The notes under the pieces: generated by a model
The model's input: the letters and a program-made list of their open reading frames with translations, nothing else
Databases searched by the model: none
What the model was told of the DNA's origin: nothing
Translations under genes and position numbers: made by a program
Assembly (NCBI GenBank): GCA_049841135.1
Contig: JASGHK010000005.1
Location: 620,001-684,000 of the forward strand
Reading direction: 5' to 3'
DNA length: 64,000 nt
Source of the DNA: JACRCT01 sp049841135
GTDB lineage: Bacteria; Myxococcota; Myxococcia; Myxococcales; UBA5297
Part shown: one piece after another, positions 1 to 8,030 of the stretch
Layout of the letters: the number at the start of each line of letters is the position of its first letter
How positions within the stretch are numbered: position 1 is the stretch's first letter

Positions 1-1
1 C

Positions 2-310
2 CGCCCGCACCTCGACGTCGAGGAGAAGACCGAGATCCGGACGGTGGATCCCAGCAGGAACGAGTACGTCTGGGACCCCTACTTCGGGCCGTCGGTCGGA
101 GGCAGCGGAGGCGACATCGACCCCGAGGACGAGATCCATTGGCAGGAGGGCACGGTGGGCGTCGACGTGCTGGACGCGAGGACCGGCCGGGTGGAGTGGA
201 CCGCACGCCTGCGCGCCGACCTGGGGGAGGACCCGTCGGACGAGGAGCTCGCGCATCAGGTCGACGACGCGATGACCCGCCTCTTCGCGGAGCTGCCGGG
301 GCGGCGGTAG
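2..310 (+). CDS. C-terminal part of a DUF4136-type protein
   Basis: The reading frame is open from base 2, so the gene begins left of the window; a GTG at 44 is an internal Val codon rather than a convincing start. The visible ~102 residues contain a Gly-rich segment with Tyr and Trp (YVWDPYFGPSVGG), then EGTVGVDVLDARTGRVEW, a stretch of acidic residues and a final amphipathic helix ending FAELPGRR. The 'G-T-hydrophobic-D-A-R-T-G-x-x-x-W' pattern followed by a terminal helix and Pro is characteristic of the DUF4136 family of small periplasmic or lipid-anchored proteins of unknown function. The N-terminal signal peptide would lie outside the window. Function is not known for the family. Confidence 0.6.
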   Translation, partial: RPHLDVEEKTEIRTVDPSRNEYVWDPYFGPSVGGSGGDIDPEDEIHWQEGTVGVDVLDARTGRVEWTARLRADLGEDPSDEELAHQVDDAMTRLFAELPGRR

Positions 311-373
311 CGGCGACCATGGAGAGGTACCCTGAGCCTGGGCTGGCGCTAGCCCTTCGCGATGGGAGCATCG

Positions 374-976
374 ATGTGGCGATTGCTGCCGGTGACCTGG
401 GCTCTGCTCCTGCCTTGGCTGTCGTCCTGTGTGCACGCCTCTTTGGCTTCCGCCGACCCGCCGCCTGCCTCCACCTCCGCCTCCACCTCGAGCTCCAGCT
501 CTCGCCCTGCCCCGGAGCGGCCAGAGGGCTGCGAGCCCTGCGATAGCGGCACTGAAGAGGACTGCCTCCCTGCCGTGATCGAGGTCCGGGAGCTGGCCGA
601 CAACATCGTCGTCGACGCTTTGCCCGACCTGTTTCCGTCGACGAAGCTCGACGCCGCGGAGGCGGTCTACTTCTTCCCGAAGGTGCTGCAGGGGCTCGGC
701 TTCCTCCACCTCCGGTTCAAGCAGAGGAGCGACGCCTACAGCGACGAGCGCTGGAGCGCGCTGGCCGCGAAGGCGACGGTCGTGACGGAGAGCCGGAGCT
801 GGGTCGACCGGATCGCCCACCGAGAGCACTGCGCTGGCCGGCCGATCCCGCCCACGGCCGGACAGCCGGTCCGGCACTACCTCGTCGAGACCTCGGAAGG
901 GTCGAACCACGGCCGCAAGTGGGGCGTCACCGAGCTCGAGGGCGGCGGCCTCGTCGCCTGGATCGAGTACTGGTAG
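374..976 (+). CDS. putative lipoprotein, unknown function
   Basis: A 200-residue protein. The ATG at 374 is preferred over the in-frame ATG at 362 because GGGAG lies 5 nt upstream of it. The N-terminus MWRLLPVTWALLLPWLSSC is a lipoprotein signal peptide with lipobox LSSC. It is followed by a Ser/Thr/Pro-rich linker and a short Cys pair (EGCEPCDSGTEEDC). The remaining ~140 residues look globular and end in a Trp-rich strand (LVAWIEYW). I do not recognise a family. It lies 63 bp after the DUF4136-type gene on the same strand, so the two may be co-transcribed. Third positions are strongly G/C throughout, supporting the frame. Confidence 0.7.
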   Translation: MWRLLPVTWALLLPWLSSCVHASLASADPPPASTSASTSSSSSRPAPERPEGCEPCDSGTEEDCLPAVIEVRELADNIVVDALPDLFPSTKLDAAEAVYFFPKVLQGLGFLHLRFKQRSDAYSDERWSALAAKATVVTESRSWVDRIAHREHCAGRPIPPTAGQPVRHYLVETSEGSNHGRKWGVTELEGGGLVAWIEYW

Positions 977-1000
977 TCGAAGCGTCGAGCGCGGGCTACG

Positions 1001-1393
1001 TCAATCAGGCGCCGGCGCAGGGGCCTCCGGCTCCGGCGCAATGTCGTTGCCGACGAGAACCGAGAAGCTGAACGCCTCGATGCCGATGGGCTCGGTGTTC
1101 CAGCTGCTGGCCGAGACGTGGATGCAGCCGTGAGAAGATCTGTTCTCGCTGGCCTCGGCCGGGGAGGCTGAGCGGCGAGTCGTGCACGTTGCGCCGACGA
1201 CTGCCCAGCCCGCGGATGCGCCGGCGAGCACCGTCGGCTTGACCTGGCCGCCGTGTCCAGCGGCCCCTGCGCCCTTCTCTGCGCGCAGGGGCCGCTTGAA
1301 CTGCTGGGCGATCTTCGCGTCGGCGAAGCGCTTGCTCCAGTCGGCGCGCTCCTTCCCGGAGAAGCTCCGGCAACCGCCAGCACCGGCGCGGAC
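1001..1393 (-). pseudogene. probable secreted-protein gene with damaged 5' end
   Basis: On the minus strand a frame of about 130 codons with very high G/C at third positions runs from 1393 to a TGA at 1001. It reads GGCRSFSGKERADWSKRF... and ends AFSFSVLVGNDIAPEP followed by an Ala/Pro-rich tail. It starts directly after an in-frame TGA (1394-1396) and has no start codon before GTG 1229-1231, which lies well inside the coding-like stretch. Upstream in the same frame, ATG 1424-1426 opens ten codons that end at this TGA. A normal signal peptide therefore seems to have been lost by a nonsense or indel change; GAGCTTC, which recurs at other frame breaks in this window, is present at about 1365. 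Only the product's C-terminal part is readable; no family recognised. Confidence 0.5.
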
Positions 1394-1461
1394 TCACGCA
1401 ACGGTGAAGTGCCTATCGAGCCTCATCGGCCCGCCGTAGTAGCGTCTGGCCTTGCATGAAT

Positions 1462-1489
1462 GAGCGCCGGCCGTCCTTGGCCGGCGCTC
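1462..1489. other. perfect 11-bp inverted repeat (hairpin)
   Basis: GAGCGCCGGCC (1462-1472), a 6-nt loop GTCCTT, then the exact reverse complement GGCCGGCGCTC (1479-1489). It lies between the leftward damaged gene and the rightward gene at 1512, 22 bp before that start. There is no T-run on either side. It could be an operator, a processing site or a factor-independent stop protecting the next gene; the sequence alone cannot decide. Confidence 0.6.
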
Positions 1490-1511
1490 GCCCGCTCGCT
1501 GGGGGTTTCCG

Positions 1512-4500
1512 ATGCGCACGGTCATTCGCCGTCTCTCGCTCGGCCTCGCCGCAATCCTCGCGACGGCCACCTCCGGCTGCAATTCACCTCCCCCGCTTCT
1601 GGGCATCTACGGCGACCTCCGGATCTCCAAAGCGCCTCCTGAGTTCGGCGAGGCCGCCATCGTGAGGTTCGAGGCTGCGCTGGCCGGCGTGCAGTCATCG
1701 CGCTCTTTCTGGCTGCGCAACGCTGGCCAACGCTCGATTTCCATCGAGGCCGCCACTCACATCGCCGGGGCCCCCGTCCTTCTCGGCGCGCCTCCTGACC
1801 CCCAGCACCCGTTCGCGCTCCAGATCCCGGTGGGGCGCAAGCTCGAAGCGGGCGAGTCCATCGAGTTGCAGGCGCTCGTTCTGCCTGCGGTGGAGAGTCC
1901 GGCGGGCCCACTTGCCTCGGAGGTGCGTATCAGGGCCTCCGATACCGCACCTGGCGCGGAATCGGTGCTGCTGCGGTTCGAGGCATCGGTGCTCCCCACT
2001 CCCTGCTCCCTCCCGGAGATCATCGACTTCGGCCTGGTGGTCATCGGACAGGAGGAGACTCGTTCTGTTGCGCTCAAGAACCCAGCACCCTCAGAAGCCG
2101 AGGCTTTCCTCGGCTCTCCCGAGCCGCAGCCTGGCGACGGCGCTGCCTTCTCCTACCTGAACGGCGGACCCGGAAGAGTCAGCGTGCCTCCGCTCAATTC
2201 GCGTAATGTCCTCCTTGGCTTCAAGGCCACCGAAGCGCGTCAATACCAGGCCAGCATCGAGATTCGTGCCGCCGAAGGCTGCCCACCCGCGAACGTGCTC
2301 CTGAGGGGCGAAGGCCGCTCGAGCCTGCTGGAGTGGGAGCCGGCCGCGATCGACTGCGGTTGTGTGCTCCCTGGCCGCTCGGTATCTCGGGAAATCCAGT
2401 TCACGAACCTCGCCCAGCGCCCCGTCTCGCTGTCTCAAGCGAGGGTCGAGCTCGGCACCGGGGCCGTCGAAGGGGATTTCATCCTGCAGGATGGGGCCTG
2501 GGACGCTTTCACCCTTTCCCCTGGAGAGCACGCCAGCCGTTCCATCAATTGCGCCCCCGTCGGGCTCGGTGCGAGAGAGGCCATTCTGGCTCTGACCTCC
2601 GATGTCCGCGGGCAGGAGAACCTTCGCATCCCCCTCGCCGAGATTGGAGGTGGGCCTCGGATCGAAGTCGTGCCCGAGTCGGTGGACTTCGGTGTAGTCG
2701 CATTCGTGCCGGGCGCAGCATTGTCCGAGACGCGCACGGTCACCGTCATCAACAGCGGCGAGTCCGCTCCGGAGAACGCTTGGGCAGCGGCACTCCACCT
2801 GGGCACGGCTCAGTCCGATGGCACTTACGGTGCGCCCTTCATCCACGTGGTGCCACTCACGCCGGACACGCTGGTCGAGGAGATCGAGTTCGACGTCACC
2901 TCCTCGCCGTCCATTCCTGCCCCGCCCTTCGACAATACGAAGGACGTCGCGATCCGGCTCACTCCAAAGCTGGCGGGCAGCAAGTTGGCGCGCGTCGAGG
3001 TCCTGTCCAACGACCCTGCGCGGCCGACCGTGGCCATCACTGTGAAGGCTGAGGCACGGCAGATGCCCGAGTGCCGCTACCGCGTGAGCCCCGCTGCGCT
3101 CGACTTCGGCGTCGTCCAGGCCACGGCGCCCAAGACGCTCGGCTTCTCGTTCGAGAACCTCGGTCTAGCGCCCGACGAGAAATGCCTTCTCACAGTCGTA
3201 GGCCTTGCCTCGGGCTCTCCCGACTACTCGCTCCCGGCGCCCGTCCAGGCGCTGGAGGTCGCCCCTGGGCAGAAGGTCACGGTCCCCGTCATTCTCAAGC
3301 CACAAGGGGTGGGCGACCAGACCTACTCCGACATTCCAGGTCGGGTCGCCCTCCGCGTGTCCAGCCCGAGCGCGCCGGAGCCTTCCGTGCTCCTCCAGGG
3401 CGGGAACGGGCCCGCCTGCCTGGCGATTCAGCCGACCGAGCTGGACTTCGGCTCGGTGAGACCTGGCGAGCAATCGGTGGAGAAGGCCATCTCGCTCCTG
3501 CATCTCTGCGTGCCGACCGTGAAGGTCCATGGAGTGTTCATCGGCAGCGGCGCCCCCGAATTCGAGGCCACCACGCTGGAGGACATTCCCTCGGCTGGAA
3601 AGGTCTTGGCCAGCGACTGGCCATCAGAGGTTCCGCCAGGCTACGCCCTGGCTTCAGTGCGCTTCGCGCCGAAAGCGCCTGGGGAGTACCGAGGAGCACT
3701 CGTCTTCGATGTCGAACATCATGGCGGGCGAATGCACCACGTCCTTCCCATGAGAGGACGAGCCAGCTCGGACCGGACGGTCGAGGTCTCCTTCGTGCAG
3801 GGTGGCGGAGACCCCGTGGACGTTCTCATCCAGGCCGGAGATGACTTCCAAGGATTTTGGACCGAGCAGCAGGTTGCGGCCCGTGCGCCTGCGTTTCTTG
3901 CGCACCACTTACAGGCGGAGAGCGACTTCCAAATTGGAGTCTTGCGCGCATGCAGGCATGTATGCGCGGGCGAGCTTTCGAGCGGCCCAACAGACCCCGA
4001 CCGGATCCTTCGCCCCACGACCGTCAACCTCGAGTACCAACTCGAGACGCGATTGGTCGGCGATTATCCTGACCACTTCTCCCACAGTTCGTCCTTCGAG
4101 CAAGCATGGCTCGCTCTCACGCCTCCCTATTCGATAGGTCCCAACGCGGGCTTCATACGTCCGAACACCCGGTTCGTATTCGTATGGATCTCCGCGCATT
4201 TGGATCCAGGCGTCATCTCGCCTCGGGAATGGGTCGACTTTGGAGAAATCGGTAAGCTGGCAAAGTTCATGAGCACCGTCTCAGGCGGCGAGCCAAAGCT
4301 TTCGAGCGTCTTCCTGGTCACTCTCCGCGATGTCGGCGAAGACCCCCGCTGCTTGCCGCCTCCATCTGTTGAAGCTGTCGCGCATACCGCAGTACCACCG
4401 CGGATATTCTCTGCGGCAGTTGGGGACAGCTATATCGGAGAAGTCTGCCCGGCCGACGAGGCCGAGTTCGACGAGATCGTTGAGCGGATGGCAGAGGTGA

Positions 4501-4721
4501 CGAGCGGTCTGCACACACACTTCGCGCTTCCGACTCAGCCGGACTTCACTGCCGGCCCGATTGAGGTTGCCATCGACGGAGCCCCGACTCCCGCCCTGAA
4601 TGCTCAAGGTGAGACCATCTGGGAATACCAGTCGGCCGCAAACGCGGTTCATTTCCCCGTCACGAAGACGCCTCGCCCTGGCCAGAAGGTGCTCTTGCGC
4701 TACCTCGCACGAGCACCCTGA
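1512..4721 (+). CDS. choice-of-anchor lipoprotein with ASH/Ig repeats and degenerate VWA domain
   Basis: 1069 residues. The signal peptide ends in lipobox TSGC (Cys about residue 23), so a lipid-anchored envelope protein is expected. Residues ~30-760 hold consecutive Ig-like domains of the ASPM/SPD-2/Hydin (choice-of-anchor D) type, marked by recurring openings such as IDFGLVVIGQEETRSV, IDCGCVLPGRSVSREI, VDFGVVAFVPG, LDFGVVQATAPKTLGF and LDFGSVRPGEQS. Residues ~775-1069 align by eye with the VWA domain that follows such repeats in myxobacterial proteins: EQQ-helix, DFQIGVL strand, NAGFIRPNTRFVFVWIS. The usual MIDAS sequence D-x-S-x-S has become VDVLIQAGDDFQGF, so metal binding is probably lost. 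Copy 1 of a tandem duplication; a 55-bp gap separates it from copy 2. Start ATG follows a GGGGG-rich stretch. Confidence 0.75.
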   Translation: MRTVIRRLSLGLAAILATATSGCNSPPPLLGIYGDLRISKAPPEFGEAAIVRFEAALAGVQSSRSFWLRNAGQRSISIEAATHIAGAPVLLGAPPDPQHPFALQIPVGRKLEAGESIELQALVLPAVESPAGPLASEVRIRASDTAPGAESVLLRFEASVLPTPCSLPEIIDFGLVVIGQEETRSVALKNPAPSEAEAFLGSPEPQPGDGAAFSYLNGGPGRVSVPPLNSRNVLLGFKATEARQYQASIEIRAAEGCPPANVLLRGEGRSSLLEWEPAAIDCGCVLPGRSVSREIQFTNLAQRPVSLSQARVELGTGAVEGDFILQDGAWDAFTLSPGEHASRSINCAPVGLGAREAILALTSDVRGQENLRIPLAEIGGGPRIEVVPESVDFGVVAFVPGAALSETRTVTVINSGESAPENAWAAALHLGTAQSDGTYGAPFIHVVPLTPDTLVEEIEFDVTSSPSIPAPPFDNTKDVAIRLTPKLAGSKLARVEVLSNDPARPTVAITVKAEARQMPECRYRVSPAALDFGVVQATAPKTLGFSFENLGLAPDEKCLLTVVGLASGSPDYSLPAPVQALEVAPGQKVTVPVILKPQGVGDQTYSDIPGRVALRVSSPSAPEPSVLLQGGNGPACLAIQPTELDFGSVRPGEQSVEKAISLLHLCVPTVKVHGVFIGSGAPEFEATTLEDIPSAGKVLASDWPSEVPPGYALASVRFAPKAPGEYRGALVFDVEHHGGRMHHVLPMRGRASSDRTVEVSFVQGGGDPVDVLIQAGDDFQGFWTEQQVAARAPAFLAHHLQAESDFQIGVLRACRHVCAGELSSGPTDPDRILRPTTVNLEYQLETRLVGDYPDHFSHSSSFEQAWLALTPPYSIGPNAGFIRPNTRFVFVWISAHLDPGVISPREWVDFGEIGKLAKFMSTVSGGEPKLSSVFLVTLRDVGEDPRCLPPPSVEAVAHTAVPPRIFSAAVGDSYIGEVCPADEAEFDEIVERMAEVTSGLHTHFALPTQPDFTAGPIEVAIDGAPTPALNAQGETIWEYQSAANAVHFPVTKTPRPGQKVLLRYLARAP

Positions 4722-4776
4722 CAGGAGCCTCCCGGCCGCATTTCGCCAGAGCTCGCCCATTCGCCCAGAGTGCCCG

Positions 4777-7700
4777 ATGCGCTCAGTCGTTCACCGTCTG
4801 CCGAGACTCAGCCTCGTCGCCCTCCTCGCGGCGGTGGTCTCCAGCTGCAACTCGCCTCCCCCGGTTTTGGGCCCTTACGGAGACCTTCAGAATCTCGACC
4901 GTGCCACCTGGGTTCGGCGAGGCCGCCCTGGTGAGGTTCGAGGTCGCGCTGGCCGACGTGCAGCCTTCACGCTCTTTCTGGCTGCGCAACGCTGGTCAGC
5001 GCTCGCTCGTCATCGAGGCCGCCACTCACGCCTCCGGAGTCCCCGTTCTTCTCGGCGCGCCCCCTGATCTCCAGCGCCCGTTCGCGCTCCAGCTCCCGGT
5101 AGGGCGCAAGCTCGAGGCGGGCGAGTCCATCGAGGTGCAGGCGCTCGCTCTGCCTGCGTCGGACCCACTTGCCTCCGAGGTGCTGATCAGGGCCTCCGAC
5201 ACCGCACCTGGCGAGGAGTCGGTGCTGCTTCGGCTCGAGGTATCGGTGCTCCCGTCTCCCTGCACCCTCCCCGAGATCGTCGACTTCGGACAAGTGGGCG
5301 TCGGGCAAGAGGCGACTCGCTCGGTTGCGATCGAAAACCCCACCTTCTTTGAAGCCGAGGCCTACCTCGGCTCTCCCGAGCCGCAGCCTGGTGACGGGAC
5401 CGCCTTTTCCTACCTGAACGACGGACCGGGGAGAGTCAGCGTGCCTCCGCTGAACTCGCGTGATGTCCTCCTTGGCTTCAAGGCCTCCGAAGCGCGTCAA
5501 TACCAGGCCAGCATCGAGATTCGCGCCGCCGAAGGCTGCCCACCCGCGCGAGTGCTCCTACGCGGCGAAGGCCACTCGAAGCTGCTGGATTGGGCGCCCG
5601 CTGCGATCGACTGCGGCTGTGTGCTCCCTGGCCACTCGGTGTCTCGCGAGATTCAATTCACGAACCTATCCCAGCGCCCCGTCTCGCTGTCTCAAGCGAA
5701 GGTCGAGCTCGGCACCGGGGCCGCCGTGGGGGATTTCGTCCTGCCGGCCGGAGCTTGGGACGCCTTCACGCTTTCTGCTGGAGAGCAGGCAAGCCGCTCC
5801 ATCACCTGCTCCCCCGTCGGGCTCGGAGCGAAAAGAGCCATTCTGGCTCTGACCTCCGATGTCAGCGGGCAGGAGAACCTTCGCATCCCCCTCGCCGAGA
5901 TGGGAGGTGGGCCTCGGATCGAAGTGGTGCCCGAGTCGGTGGACTTCGGTGTGGTCGCATTCGTGCCGGGCGCAGCATTGTCCGAAGCGCGCTCGGTCAG
6001 GGTCATCAACAGCGGCGAGTCTGCTCCCGAAAATGCCTTTGCGGCTGCACTTCACCTGGGCACGGCTCAGTCCGATGGCACTTACGGTGCGCCCTTCATC
6101 CACGTGGTGCCACTCACACCGGACACACTGGTCGAGGAGATCGAGCTCGACCTCACATCCTCGCCGTCCATTCCTACCCCGCCCTTCGACAATACGAAGG
6201 ACGTCGCGATCCGGCTCACTCCAAAGCTGGCGGGCAGCAAGCTGGCGCGCGTCGAGATCCTGTCCAACGACCCCGCGCGGCCGACCGTGGCCATCACTGT
6301 GAAGGCTGAGGCACGGCAGATGCCCGAGTGCCGGTACCGCGTGAGCCCCGCTGCGCTCGACTTCGGCGTCGTCCAGGCCACGGCGCCCAAGACGCTCGGC
6401 TTCTCGTTCGAAAACCTCGGTCTAGCGCCCGACGAGAAATGCCTTCTCACAGTCGTAGGCCTTGCCTCGGGCTCCCCCGACTACTCACTCCCGGCGCCCG
6501 TCCAGGCGCTGGAGGTCGCCCCTGGGGAAAAGGTCACGATCCCCGTCATGCTCCAGCCGCAAGGGGTGGGCGACCAGACCTACTCCGACATTCCAGGTCG
6601 GGTCGCTCTCCGGGTGTCCAGCCCGAGCGCGCCGGAGCCTTCCGTGCTCCTCCAGGGCGGGAACGGGCCCGCCTGCCTGGCCATCCAGCCGACCGAGCTG
6701 GACTTCGGCTCGGTGAGGCCTGGCGAGCAATCGGCGGAGAGAGCCATCTCGCTCCTGCATCTCTGCGTGCCGACCGTGAAGCTCCATGGAGTGTTCATCG
6801 GCAGCGGCGCCCCCGAATTCGAGGCCACCATGCTGGAGGCCATTCCCTCGGCTGGAAAGGTCTTGGCCAGCGACTACCCATCAGAAGTTCCGCCAGGCTA
6901 TGCCCTGGCTTCGGTGCGCTTCGCGCCGAAAGCGCCCGGGGAGTACCGAGGAACGCTCGTCTTCGATGTCGAGCATCATGGCGGCCGAATGCATCATGTC
7001 CTTCCCATTCGAGGCCGAGCCAGCTCGGACCGGACGGTCGAGGTCTCTTTCGTGCAGGGTGGCGGAGACCCATGGACATCCTCATCCAGGCCCCGGATTT
7101 CGCCGAAGACAATTGGTGGCCCCAACAGCAACTAGCGGCCCGTGTTCCTGCGTTCCTGGCGCACCACTCCCAAGCTGGGAGCGATTTCCAGATTGGGGTG
7201 CTGCACCAATGCATTTTTCCTGACTGTCAAGGCGGCCTTTCTCGCAGCCCAGCAGATCCCGACCGAATCCTTCGGCCCACCACCATTGGCCTCGAGGAGC
7301 AACTCGTGCTGAGACTGGCCGGCGACTACCCGCCCCCGCGCGGCTTCTACCCTCAGTACTATCTTTATGCATGGCTCACCCTTACTCCGCCCCTTTTGAC
7401 GGGTCCTAACGCCGGCTTTGCGCGCCCTGACACCAGGTTCGTCTTCGTCTGGATCTCTCCATTCATGGACACGTACGTCATTGAGCCTCGAGAGAGCCCG
7501 CCGGAGGCGTCGCCGCATGCTGAAATTGGCCAGTTGGCGAAGTTCATGAGCACCGTCTCAGGTGGCACGCCCAAGCTGTCGAGTGTGTTCCTGACTACTC
7601 TTCGCAATGTCGTCGACGCCCCACCCTATTACTGCCGGTCGAATCCCACCCCCTTCGCGCATATCGCAGTACCGCCGAGGATATTCTCGGCCGCGACCGC

Positions 7701-7998
7701 CGACAGCTATACCGGCGAAGTCTGTCCGGCCGACGAGTCCGAGTTCGATGAGATCGTCGAGCGGATGGCCGAGGTGACGAGCGGCCTGCACACACACTTC
7801 GCACTTCCGACTCAGCCGGACTTCGGTGCCGGCCCGATTGAGGTTGTGATCGACGGTGCCCCAACTCCGGCCCTGAATGCTCAGGGTGAAATCGTCTGGG
7901 AATACCAGTCGGGCGCGAACGCGGTTCATTTCCCTGTCGCCAAGACGCCGCGTCCGGGCCAGAAGGTGCTCTTGCGCTACCACGCACAAGCACCATGA
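4777..7998 (+). pseudogene. second tandem copy of the ASH/degenerate-VWA lipoprotein, two frame breaks
   Basis: Begins MRSVVHRLPRLSLVALLAAVVSSCNS, a lipoprotein signal like that of the gene just upstream, and follows it domain for domain to the end. Comparison with copy 1 locates two single-base changes. An extra A near 4891 (LQ|ISTVPPGFGE against LRISKAPPEFGE) shifts the frame +1. A missing base near 7070, in GAGACCCATGGAC against GAGACCCCGTGGAC, restores the original frame exactly at the start of the VWA-like domain. Total length remains a multiple of three and would give 1073 residues if repaired. The middle Ig region is nearly identical to copy 1, whereas the VWA-like ends differ more. 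As written the gene yields only a ~60-residue peptide. The breaks may be real decay or sequence errors. Confidence 0.75.
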
Positions 7999-8030
7999 CG
8001 GGCCTTCGAGAGCCGCCAGCTCCCGCCTGA

